Below are positions 6,392-14,095 of a DNA stretch of 34,556 nucleotides, in pieces (position 1 is the first letter of the stretch; each line of letters opens with the position of its first letter). The stretch spans positions 1 through 34,556 of the forward strand of contig CAISEY010000091.1 in the NCBI GenBank assembly GCA_903884435.1, in the 5' to 3' direction. Both the position numbers and the translations under genes were made by a program. The notes beneath the pieces were generated by a model. That model saw only the letters and a list, made by a program, of their open reading frames with translations. It did no database searches and was not told the origin of the DNA. Origin of the DNA: an uncultured Hyphomicrobiales bacterium. Its GTDB lineage: Bacteria > Pseudomonadota > Alphaproteobacteria > Rhizobiales > Beijerinckiaceae.

Positions 6392-9300
6392 TCACTCCGC
6401 CGCCAGCTTGACCAGCGAGGCTCCGGCGCGGAACTGGTCCAGCAACGCCGCTTCTTCCGCCTTCGCGGTCTTGATGCTGCGTTCCTTTACGTGACCGAAG
6501 CCGCGGATTTTCTCGGGGATCGACGCGAGCGCCACCGCTGTCGCGTGGTTCACGGGTGACAGCGCGCCGATAATCTCCTCGAGCAGGATTTCGTATTCCT
6601 TGGCGAGCTGGCGCTCGGCCCGCCGCTCCGCGGAGTAACCGAAAACATCGAACGCCGTCCCGCGCAGCCCCTTCAGCGACGCGAGGACGGCGAATGCCTT
6701 CATCATCCAGGGACCGAAACTCGTCTTGCGCGGCAGGCCCGTCGAAGGATCCTTGCGTCCGAGGATCGGCGGCGCGAGATGGAACTCGAAACGCAGGTCG
6801 CCGTCGAAGGTCGCCGCGACCTGTTTCATGAACGAGCCGTCCGTGTAGAGCCGCGCGACCTCGTATTCGTCCTTCACCGCCATCAGCTTGAAGAGAAACC
6901 GCGCGACGGCCTCGGCGAGCCCCTTCTTGCCTGGCGCCCTGACGCGCTCCGCTTCCGCCACGCGCGCGACGAGCGCGCGATATCGCGCCGCGTAAGCCGG
7001 GTTCTGGTAGGCGCCCAGGAACTCCACGCGGCGGGAGACGATTTCGTCGAGCCCCTGCGCCGCCGGCGCTTTCGGCTCCACGCGCCGCATGGGGGCGACG
7101 AGGGCTCGCACGCCCTCGCCATCGACGCAGGCCCTGCGTCCCCACGTGAAGGCTTGCTGGTTCATCTCCACGGCTTCGCCATTGAGTTCGAGCGCGCGGA
7201 AAATCGCCGCGCGCGACAATGGCAACAAACCCTTCTGCCAGGCGAAGCCCAGCATGAACATGTTCGCCGCGATGGAATTGCCGAGCAGCGCGGTCGCGAT
7301 GCCGCTGGCGTCGACGAAGCTCGCGCCCTCGCCGGCGGCGTCGACGATGTTCTCGCGAATGCGCGCGACGGGCAGGCGGAAATCCGCGTCGCGCGTGAAG
7401 TCGCCGGGATAGACTTCGGCGGTGTTGACGACGACTCCGGTCTGGTCGCGCTTCACGGCGGCGAGCACCTTCTTCGTGCCGGACACCACGAGATCGCAAC
7501 CAAGCACCAGATCGGCCTCGCCGGCGGCGACGCGGATCGCGTGAATGTCTTCCGGCGCGCGCGCCAGCTTGACGTGGCAGAACACGGCGCCGCCCTTCTG
7601 CGCGAGGCCGTTCATGTCGATGAGGCCGCAGCCCTTGCCCTCGAGGTGCGCCGCCATGCCGATGATGGCGCCAATGGTGACGACGCCCGTGCCGCCGACG
7701 CCGGTGACGAGAATCTCGTAGGGATGTTCGCCGATGGTCCGTTGCGTCGGCTCGGGAATGTCCGCCACGCCCGGCGCCGTGGCCGCGGGAAGCGAAACGC
7801 CGCCCGCCTTTTTGATCTTCGCGCCATGCACGGTCACGAAGGACGGGCAAAAACCCTCGACACAGGAAAAGTCCTTGTTGCAACTGCTCTGGTCGATGGT
7901 CCGCTTTCGCCCGAATTCCGTGTCGACGGGCTGAACCGAGACGCAATTCGACTGGACGCCGCAATCGCCGCAGCCCTCGCAGACGAGTTCGTTGATGATG
8001 ACGCGCTTGTCCGGATCGGGATAGGCGCCGCGCTTGCGGCGGCGGCGCTTTTCCGCGGCGCAGGTCTGGTCGAAAATCAGCACGGTCACGCCGGGAATGT
8101 TCGCGAGCTGGCGCTGCACGGCGTCGAGTTCGTCGCGCCGGTGCACGGCCATGCCTTTCGGCCATTCGACGCCAGCCGGATATTTGTAGGGGTCGTCGGT
8201 GACGAGGACGATTTTCGCGACGCCGTCGGCGGCCACCTGCCGCGCGATGCGGTCGACGGTGAGACCGCCGTCGTGCCCCTGCCCGCCCGTCATCGCGACG
8301 GCGTCGTTGAACAGGATTTTGTAGGTGATGTTGACCCTCGAGGCGAGCGCGAAACGGATCGCCATCGACCCGGAGTGATTGTAGGTGCCGTCGCCGAGAT
8401 TCTGGAAAACGTGGCCGCGATTCGAAAAAGGCGCCTCGCCCACCCAGTTGGCGCCCTCCCCGCCCATCTGGGTGAACCCCTCGGTGCCGCGATCCATCCA
8501 CTGGACCATGTAGTGACACCCGATGCCGGCGTAGGCGCGCGCGCCCTCGGGAATTTTCGTCGAGGAATTGTGCGGACAGCCGGAACAAAAATACGGCGTG
8601 CGCTGCGCGGCTTCCCGAGCGTCCGCGAGCCGCGCCTGCGCCTGACGCAACCGCGCGACGTTTCGCGCGATTTCGGCGTCGCCCGGATGGAACCTCAGCA
8701 CGCGGTCGCCGATGGCGATGGCGATGTCGTTGGTGTCGAGGGCGCCCTTGACGGGAAACAGCCATTCGCCGCGCTCGTCGCGCTTGCCGACGACGACGGG
8801 CTGGTCGCGCGTGCCGTAGAGTTCCTCGCGCACCTGCACCTCGACCAGCGAGCGCTTTTCCTCGACGACGACGATGAGTTCGAGACCGCGCGCGAACTCC
8901 TTCAGACCCTCCGGTTCGATCGGCCAGGCGCAGCCAAGCTTGTAGAGGCGCAAGCCGAGTTGCGCCGCGCGCGCCTCGTCGATCCCGAGATCGTCGAGCG
9001 ACTGGCGCACGTCGAGATAGGACTTGCCGAGCGTGATGATTCCGATGCGCGCGTTCGGCCCTCCGGCCATGATCGTCCGGTTGATCCGGTTGGCGCGCAG
9101 GAAGGCGACGATGGCGTCGCGCTTGTGGTCCTGCAACCGCGCTTCCTGAGTCAGCACCGGATCGCGCGGGCGGATGTTGAGCCCGCCAGGCGGCAATTCA
9201 TGATCGACGGGAATCGAGGTGGAAACGCGGTCGCCCGAACCATCGATCGAGGCCGTCGATTCGATGTTTTCCTTGACGCATTTCAACCCGACCCAGACGC

Positions 9301-9922
9301 CCGCGTAACGGGACAGCGCCCAGCCATAGAGGCCGTAGTCGAGCAATTCCTGCACGCCCGCCGGATTGAGAATCGGCATCATCACGTCGAGCAGGTGAAA
9401 TTCCGACTGGTGCGCCGTCGTCGAGGATTCCGCCGTGTGGTCGTCGCCCATCAACACCAGCACGCCCCCGCGGGGCGACGTGCCCGCGAGATTGGCGTGG
9501 CGGAACACGTCGCCGGACCGGTCCACGCCCGGCCCCTTGCCATACCAGATGGCGAAGACGCCATCGTACTTGCCTTCGCCGCGCATTTCCGCCTGCTGGG
9601 ATCCCCAGACGGCGGTGGCGGCGAGATCCTCGTTGATGCCCGGCTGGAAAACGATGTTTTCCTTGTCGAACAGCGCCCGCGCCCGGAAAAACTGCTGGTC
9701 GAGCCCGCCGATGGGCGAACCGCGGTAGCCCGAGACGAAACCGGCGGTGTTCAGCCCGGCGGCGCGATCACGCGCCTTTTGCATCAGGAGAAGACGGACA
9801 ATGGCCTGCGTGCCCGAAATAAACACGCGTTTCCTGGCGAGGTCGTATTTGTCGTCGAGGCTGACGCTCGCGAAATCTGGCCGGGGGCCAGGACTTCCCC
9901 CGCCGTTGACAGCATCAGCCAT
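6392..9922 (-). CDS. Indolepyruvate ferredoxin oxidoreductase family protein, fused alpha-beta-gamma form
   Basis: A 1176-residue protein, the normal length for the fused proteobacterial 2-oxoacid:ferredoxin oxidoreductase. The N-terminal part has the pyrimidine-domain signature (SGTQAIVRLLL, GYRGSPIGG, GINEDLAATAVWGSQ). Next come CSGCPHNSST at about 446-455 and the ThDP diphosphate motif GDGTYNHSGS at about 510. A cysteine cluster CEGCGDCG...C at 648-660 is expected to hold a [4Fe-4S] cluster. The gamma domain begins at VTGVGGTGVVTIGAI. The enzyme oxidatively decarboxylates aryl-pyruvates (indole-, phenyl- or hydroxyphenylpyruvate) to aryl-acyl-CoA, usually in aromatic amino acid breakdown. 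The start ATG (9920-9922) has GGGAGAG upstream. The gene faces the second solute receptor across 36 bp. A link to the imported acids is possible but unproven. Confidence 0.93.
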   Translation of the reverse strand: MADAVNGGGSPGPRPDFASVSLDDKYDLARKRVFISGTQAIVRLLLMQKARDRAAGLNTAGFVSGYRGSPIGGLDQQFFRARALFDKENIVFQPGINEDLAATAVWGSQQAEMRGEGKYDGVFAIWYGKGPGVDRSGDVFRHANLAGTSPRGGVLVLMGDDHTAESSTTAHQSEFHLLDVMMPILNPAGVQELLDYGLYGWALSRYAGVWVGLKCVKENIESTASIDGSGDRVSTSIPVDHELPPGGLNIRPRDPVLTQEARLQDHKRDAIVAFLRANRINRTIMAGGPNARIGIITLGKSYLDVRQSLDDLGIDEARAAQLGLRLYKLGCAWPIEPEGLKEFARGLELIVVVEEKRSLVEVQVREELYGTRDQPVVVGKRDERGEWLFPVKGALDTNDIAIAIGDRVLRFHPGDAEIARNVARLRQAQARLADAREAAQRTPYFCSGCPHNSSTKIPEGARAYAGIGCHYMVQWMDRGTEGFTQMGGEGANWVGEAPFSNRGHVFQNLGDGTYNHSGSMAIRFALASRVNITYKILFNDAVAMTGGQGHDGGLTVDRIARQVAADGVAKIVLVTDDPYKYPAGVEWPKGMAVHRRDELDAVQRQLANIPGVTVLIFDQTCAAEKRRRRKRGAYPDPDKRVIINELVCEGCGDCGVQSNCVSVQPVDTEFGRKRTIDQSSCNKDFSCVEGFCPSFVTVHGAKIKKAGGVSLPAATAPGVADIPEPTQRTIGEHPYEILVTGVGGTGVVTIGAIIGMAAHLEGKGCGLIDMNGLAQKGGAVFCHVKLARAPEDIHAIRVAAGEADLVLGCDLVVSGTKKVLAAVKRDQTGVVVNTAEVYPGDFTRDADFRLPVARIRENIVDAAGEGASFVDASGIATALLGNSIAANMFMLGFAWQKGLLPLSRAAIFRALELNGEAVEMNQQAFTWGRRACVDGEGVRALVAPMRRVEPKAPAAQGLDEIVSRRVEFLGAYQNPAYAARYRALVARVAEAERVRAPGKKGLAEAVARFLFKLMAVKDEYEVARLYTDGSFMKQVAATFDGDLRFEFHLAPPILGRKDPSTGLPRKTSFGPWMMKAFAVLASLKGLRGTAFDVFGYSAERRAERQLAKEYEILLEEIIGALSPVNHATAVALASIPEKIRGFGHVKERSIKTAKAEEAALLDQFRAGASLVKLAAE

Positions 9923-10142
9923 GCAGACTCTCCCGCGTGGAACCCGTTCGATCCGGCCTGACGGCGTCTTCCCGGTCTTCCATCGCTTCCCGCTTGCAAT
10001 ATGACAAGCGCGCTGACATTTTCAAGCGTGACGCCGCCGGTCGCCCGCTCGGGGCGCCAAAAGAACACAGTTCTCCGTCAGATGTCCCCGCGCCGGCCAG
10101 CCACGCGGGAGTCGCGGCGTTCACGCTTCCGGGAAATGCAAG

Positions 10143-10781
10143 ATGAAGAGACTTGTCGCCTTCCTGCTTCTCGCCTGCGCGTCGGTCGCGCCGGCGCTGG
10201 CGCATCCCCACGTCTTCGTCAGCGTGTCGAACGAGGTCATTTTCACGCCGGACGGGAAAGTTGGCGGGATCCGGCACCAGTGGAAATTCGACGATATGTA
10301 TTCCGCCTTCGTGACCGCCAACCTCGGCACGGACGGCAAGGACCCGACCCCCGAACAAATGCTTCCAATCGCGAAAACAAATGTCGAATCGCTGAAGGAG
10401 TTCGATTTTTTCACGTTCCTGAAAATGAACGGCAAGCCCGTCCCGCTGAAGGACGGCGCGGATTACTCCATGACCTACGACCCCTCCGACCAGACGGTGA
10501 CGCTCTATTTCACTCTGCCGCTCGAAAAGCCCGCCCCGGCGGGAAAATTCTTCGTTTTCCAGATTTACGATCCAAGTTATTTCGTCGCTTTCGAGATGGA
10601 CCGGAAGGATCCGGTCAAGCTCGTGAATTCGCCGAAGGGATGCTCGCTCAGCGTCAACAAACCGGGCGCGCTCAGCGCTGCGGACCAGAAGAAACTGGCG
10701 GAGTCCGCCGGAACCAACGATTCGCCTGGCGAGGACTTCGGAATGAAGCTCGCCGACAGCATCATAGTCGCGTGTCCCTGA
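10143..10781 (+). CDS. DUF1007 family periplasmic protein, partner of the NicO-type metal transporter
   Basis: A 212-residue protein with a Sec signal peptide (LVAFLLLACASVAPALA) and a mature N-terminus starting HPHVFV, which is the DUF1007 hallmark and a possible metal-binding site. Further typical segments are GIRHQWKFDDMYSAF and FQIYDPSYFVAFEM. DUF1007 genes commonly sit directly before NicO/RcnA-like nickel-cobalt transporter genes, as here: the next start is one base after this stop. The likely role is to handle or deliver Ni2+/Co2+ (or another divalent metal) on the periplasmic side. That is inference from family and context, since no DUF1007 biochemistry can be read from sequence. The 220 bp upstream hold no metal riboswitch that I could recognise. 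Confidence 0.85.
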   Translation: MKRLVAFLLLACASVAPALAHPHVFVSVSNEVIFTPDGKVGGIRHQWKFDDMYSAFVTANLGTDGKDPTPEQMLPIAKTNVESLKEFDFFTFLKMNGKPVPLKDGADYSMTYDPSDQTVTLYFTLPLEKPAPAGKFFVFQIYDPSYFVAFEMDRKDPVKLVNSPKGCSLSVNKPGALSAADQKKLAESAGTNDSPGEDFGMKLADSIIVACP

Positions 10782-10782
10782 C

Positions 10783-11811
10783 GTGACAGACCCGCGCGGC
10801 GCCCGATCCTCCATTTCGAGAAACGTCGCCGTCCTCTGCGCGGCGGCGCTCGTGGCGCTGCTCGTGTTGCACGGCGCCGACGCGCTGGCCCAGGCGCGCA
10901 ACCCCTTCAACGTGGGCGTCACCGAGGGCGGCGGCGCGAGCACCGGGATCGCCGGCTGGATTCTCGCGCGCCAGGTCGAATTCGAGCGTTTGCTCAGCGG
11001 AGCGGTGCGGGCCGTTCGCACCAGCGCGTCGGCGCTGTGGACCCTCATCGGCATGAGCTTCGCTTATGGCGTTTTTCACGCGGCCGGACCCGGCCACGGC
11101 AAGGCCGTCGTCGCCTCCTACATGATCGCCAACGAACGCGCGCTGAAACGCGGCCTCGTGATCTCCTTCGCGGCGGCGGTCCTGCAGGCCCTGGTCGCCA
11201 TCGCCATCGTCGGCGTGCTCTCGCTGCTGCTGAACGCCACCGCGCAGAAGATGAAGGACGCCGCGAGTTTCGTGGAACTCGCGAGTTTCGCGGGCATCGC
11301 CGCGCTCGGCGCCTGGCTGACGCTCCGCAAGGGGCGGGAATTCGTCGCGGCCCTGCGCGTTCCGGCGCCGCCGTCGCCAGGCTCGAAATTCGTCTGCGAG
11401 TCGATCGACGCCGACGCGGGCCATGTCCACGACGAGAATTGCGGGCATTTTCACATGCCGAACCCCGCGACGCTCGGCGATAATTTCTCCTGGCGCGACG
11501 CGATCCTCACCGTGGCGACGGCGGGCTCGCGCCCCTGTTCCGGCGCGATTCTCGTGCTGGTGTTTTCCCTGGCGCAGGGCATCCTCTACGCGGGCGTCGC
11601 CGCCACTTTCGCCATGGCGCTCGGAACCGCCCTCACGACGGGCGCGCTCGCCTCGCTCGCGGTCCTCGCCAAGGCCATCGCGCTCCGGATGACCGGCGAA
11701 ACCTCGCGGCGCGGCGAGCTGGTGGCGCGCGGCCTCGAGTTCGCCGCCGCCTGTCTCGTGCTGTTCCTCGGAATCGCCCTCGTCCTTGGCTATTCGATGG
11801 CGGGTCTCTAG
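10783..11811 (+). CDS. NicO family nickel/cobalt transporter (RcnA/HoxN-like)
   Basis: A 342-residue inner-membrane protein starting at a GTG one base after the DUF1007 stop, so the two are translationally linked. Several hydrophobic helices are evident. The first half has the family motif GVFHAAGPGHGKAVV (H99, H105), equivalent to the histidine motif lining the metal path in nickel/cobalt carriers. A hydrophilic loop near residues 205-228 carries a histidine cluster (GHVHDENCGHFH: H214, H216, H222, H224). The second half has ATAGSRPCSGAILVL, the second signature of NicO proteins. The family includes both importers and RcnA-type exporters, and sequence alone does not settle the direction. The gene ends in a four-base CTAG overlap with the convergent GGT-family gene. 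Confidence 0.88.
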   Translation: MTDPRGARSSISRNVAVLCAAALVALLVLHGADALAQARNPFNVGVTEGGGASTGIAGWILARQVEFERLLSGAVRAVRTSASALWTLIGMSFAYGVFHAAGPGHGKAVVASYMIANERALKRGLVISFAAAVLQALVAIAIVGVLSLLLNATAQKMKDAASFVELASFAGIAALGAWLTLRKGREFVAALRVPAPPSPGSKFVCESIDADAGHVHDENCGHFHMPNPATLGDNFSWRDAILTVATAGSRPCSGAILVLVFSLAQGILYAGVAATFAMALGTALTTGALASLAVLAKAIALRMTGETSRRGELVARGLEFAAACLVLFLGIALVLGYSMAGL

Positions 11812-13400
11812 AAACCCGCCGCGCCGCCATCGGCCCTGGGATCGTGCGCGGCCTCGACGCGCCCGTCTTTCGGATACCGGATCAGCGCGCCCGCGTGGCC
11901 GAATGTGTCGGCGTAACCGGAGGGATGAACGCTGACCTCGTGGCCCGCCCGTTCGAGCGCGCGCACGAGCGAGGGATCGAAGCGGTTTTCCAGCGCCAGC
12001 AATGTCGACGACGCCCCCCAGGTGCGCCCGAGCGCGAAACGAGGGGCGTCGATGGCTTCGGCGAGCCCCATGCCGAACATGACCCGCGTCATGATCTGCG
12101 CCTGCGTCTGCGGCTGCCCGTCGCCGCCCATGGTTCCGTAGGGCATCACGCGCCCGTCGTCGAAGACGGTCATGGCGGGATTGAGCGTGTGGAATGGCTT
12201 GCGGCCAGGCGTGAGCGGATTGACGGCGTCCGGATCGAGCGAGAAGGACACGCCGCGATTCTGCATCATCACGCCCGTCTTCGGCAGCACGCAGCCGGAT
12301 CCGTATTCCCAATAGATCGACTGGATACAGGACACCGCCAGCCCGTCGCCGTCGACGGCGCCCATGTAGACAGTGTCGCCCTTCGCCGACGGCGGGGGGA
12401 AGGTCGCGGCGCGCGACATCGAGATCAGCGCGGCCTCGCGCTCGATCGCGCGCGGCGCGAGAAATTCCATCGGATCGTGCCTCAGCCGGTCGAAGTCCGT
12501 GCAAACCGCGTCCTTGATGGCGAAGGCCCGTTTCGTCGATTCGACCAGCCCGTGCAGATGCTCGAAGGAATCGCATTGCTTCACCCCGAGCCGGTCGAAC
12601 ATGCCCAGGATGAGCAGCGACGCGAGCCCCTGCGTCGGCGGCGGAAAATTCAGGTGCGTGCGCCCGGCGAGCCTCAGCTTCAGCGGCTCCCGCCAGTTCG
12701 CCTCGTAACGCCGGAAATCCTCGCGCGTCACCGGCGACCCGATCTTCTCGAGATCCGCGGCCATCTCGCGCGCCACGTCGCCGCGATAGAAATCATCGAG
12801 GCCGGAACTCGCGAGATGATCGAGCGTGTCCGCGAGCGCCGGGAGCTTTCGAATGTCGCCGGCGGCCGGCGATTTTCCATCGATCAGAATCGTGTCGGCG
12901 AAGCCCGGCAGTTTCGCGAATTCCGCGGAGTCGCGCGGCAGGGTCCGCGCCTCGGAGTTCGACACGGGATAGCCGGCGCGCGCGTGGCCGATGGCGTCGC
13001 CGAGCAGATCGCGCAATGGCAATTTCGCGCCGAGCGCCTTCGCGAGATCGAGCGCCGCGAGCCAGCCGCCGATGGCGCCGGGCACGGTGAGCGCCGCGTG
13101 GGGACCGCGGGCGGGAATCGTCTGGTGTTCGTGGTCGCGATAGAATTTCATCGTGGCGAGCGCGCCGGCGTAACCGCAGGCCTCGATGGCGCGGGTCTTG
13201 CCCTTCGGCTCGCGGATCAGCCAGAACCCGTCGCCGCCAATGGCGTTCATGTGCGGGTAGACGACGGCGATGGTCGCGGCCATCGCCACCATCGCCTCGA
13301 GCGCGTTGCCGCCCTGGGCGAGCACGTTGAGGCCGGAACGGGCCGCGAGCGTGTGCGGCGCGACGACGGCGGCGCGGCTGAAGGTCTCGGTCGAGGTCAT
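11808..13400 (-). CDS. ggt: Gamma-glutamyltransferase family protein (Ntn hydrolase, no signal peptide)
   Basis: A 530-residue protein of the GGT/cephalosporin acylase family. The large-subunit part shows AARSGLNVLAQGGNALEAMVA and MNAIGGDGFWLI. The probable autocleavage site and nucleophile is Thr343 in AKGDTVYMGAVD. The small-subunit part shows LNPAMTVFDDG and YGTMGGDGQPQTQAQ, which match the oxyanion-hole region. No signal peptide is visible, unlike classical periplasmic GGT, so this member is probably cytoplasmic and may be a gamma-glutamyl hydrolase or amidase rather than a glutathione scavenger. The start ATG (13398-13400) has GGAG upstream. Its stop overlaps the convergent NicO stop. 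The family is clear; the substrate is not. Confidence 0.87.
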   Translation of the reverse strand: MTSTETFSRAAVVAPHTLAARSGLNVLAQGGNALEAMVAMAATIAVVYPHMNAIGGDGFWLIREPKGKTRAIEACGYAGALATMKFYRDHEHQTIPARGPHAALTVPGAIGGWLAALDLAKALGAKLPLRDLLGDAIGHARAGYPVSNSEARTLPRDSAEFAKLPGFADTILIDGKSPAAGDIRKLPALADTLDHLASSGLDDFYRGDVAREMAADLEKIGSPVTREDFRRYEANWREPLKLRLAGRTHLNFPPPTQGLASLLILGMFDRLGVKQCDSFEHLHGLVESTKRAFAIKDAVCTDFDRLRHDPMEFLAPRAIEREAALISMSRAATFPPPSAKGDTVYMGAVDGDGLAVSCIQSIYWEYGSGCVLPKTGVMMQNRGVSFSLDPDAVNPLTPGRKPFHTLNPAMTVFDDGRVMPYGTMGGDGQPQTQAQIMTRVMFGMGLAEAIDAPRFALGRTWGASSTLLALENRFDPSLVRALERAGHEVSVHPSGYADTFGHAGALIRYPKDGRVEAAHDPRADGGAAGF

Positions 13401-13435
13401 GGCGGCTCCGGGCGCGGTTGCGGGCTTGCCCGGCT

Positions 13436-13444
13436 TGGTATAGT
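13436..13444 (+). promoter_or_regulatory. Extended -10 promoter element before the small membrane protein gene
   Basis: TGGTATAGT at 13436-13444 matches an extended -10 element (TGn followed by TATAGT, one mismatch to TATAAT). A poor -35 (TTGCGG, 13418-13423) lies 15 bp upstream. Transcription would begin near 13451, about 36 bp before the proposed TTG start at 13487. The element lies in the divergent gap between the GGT gene and this gene. Confidence 0.4.
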
Positions 13445-13486
13445 GGCTTGAACCGGAAGCGAACAGACCGCGAGGCGGACGAAACC

Positions 13487-13723
13487 TTGGCCGAACCGAA
13501 ACCGATCAACTGGCAGAACACGCTGACCATCGTCAGCGTCGCGATCCTTGTCGGCACCGAACTCGTCGGCGTCTCCTGGGCGGCCGGCTGGGCGCTCGGC
13601 GGCATTTTCCAGCTTCCCCCGATGGTCAGCCTCGCGTTCGAAATCGCCGGCGGCCTGTTCGGAATGGTGCTGCTCTATTATTTCGTGCGCGCCGCGCTGA
13701 AGGTCGAACCGGTCAGGGGCTGA
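13487..13723 (+). CDS. Small two-helix inner-membrane protein of unknown function
   Basis: A 78-residue protein read from the TTG at 13487; the longer frame from 13418 would overlap the promoter-like TATAGT and adds an Arg-rich, non-membrane N-terminus. The protein starts with a short polar stretch (AEPKPINWQN), then a hydrophobic helix (TLTIVSVAILVGTELVGVSWAAGWALGG), a short link with a Pro pair, and a second helix (MVSLAFEIAGGLFGMVLLYYFV) ending in a positively charged tail. I recognise no domain. Codon use resembles the neighbours, and the separate promoter-like element supports a real gene. It stands alone between the GGT gene and the convergent TRAP operon. The helix-rich layout suggests an accessory or stress-type membrane protein, without evidence for a particular role. 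Confidence 0.65.
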   Translation: MAEPKPINWQNTLTIVSVAILVGTELVGVSWAAGWALGGIFQLPPMVSLAFEIAGGLFGMVLLYYFVRAALKVEPVRG

Positions 13724-13729
13724 GCCTCC

Positions 13730-14095
13730 TCACTCGCACGCCCGCAGCGTCACGACATCCGCGGTCTCGCCAGCGGCGCCGATCCTCCGGCATTCGCCGC
13801 CCGCGCAAAGTTCCCACCCCTCGGGAACGGCGTCCGATCGCCGCAACAGCAATTCGGACAGCGGCGGAACCTTCGGTTTCCAGGTCCAGAAACGACCCTC
13901 TCGCACCGCGTCGGGCGGCGTTTCCATGCCCGCGCCCATGCCCTCGATCCGCGCGGCCACGATGGCGAGCATGCCGCGCCCGACCGTCCAGTCCTCTTCC
14001 CAGCGGGTTTTCTCGACGGAATGCGTCCACGACAGGGTGAAGGCCGCGACCGCGAGCCGGGTCACGCCCGCGCCCGCCGCGATGCAAAGGCTCAC
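13730..14095 (-). CDS. DUF1850 domain protein, accessory of the TRAP-TAXI transporter
   Basis: A 121-residue protein. I place the start at the GTG at 14093-14095, because it overlaps the permease stop in a GTGA arrangement and gives a hydrophobic N-terminus (SLCIAAGAGVTRLAVAAF) leading straight into the DUF1850 signature FTLSWTHSVEKTRWEEDW. A longer frame to 14182 runs over the permease coding region and looks spurious. DUF1850 genes are regularly found at the end of operons encoding TAXI receptors and fused TRAP permeases. The N-terminus looks like a signal sequence or membrane anchor, so the protein probably acts at the outer face of the inner membrane. Two cysteines (ELCAGGEC) close to the end could form a disulfide. 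Its function is unknown; translational coupling argues for a role with the permease. Confidence 0.82.
   Translation of the reverse strand: MSLCIAAGAGVTRLAVAAFTLSWTHSVEKTRWEEDWTVGRGMLAIVAARIEGMGAGMETPPDAVREGRFWTWKPKVPPLSELLLRRSDAVPEGWELCAGGECRRIGAAGETADVVTLRACE

Noticed and set aside
6779-9961. A 1060-codon open frame opposite the indolepyruvate oxidoreductase gene
   Set aside because: The translation is rich in Arg, Ala, Asp and His with no domain, and the opposite strand carries an obvious family member; typical high-GC antisense shadow.
9923-10142. Possible cobalamin or nickel/cobalt riboswitch before the DUF1007-NicO pair
   Set aside because: There is an AGCCACGC stretch, but no B12 box (GCCACTG) and no recognisable conserved core; a covariance-model search would be decisive.
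10762-12576. A 604-codon minus-strand frame over NicO and part of the GGT gene
   Set aside because: Antisense to the NicO transporter, then the wrong frame of GGT; composition is of shadow type.
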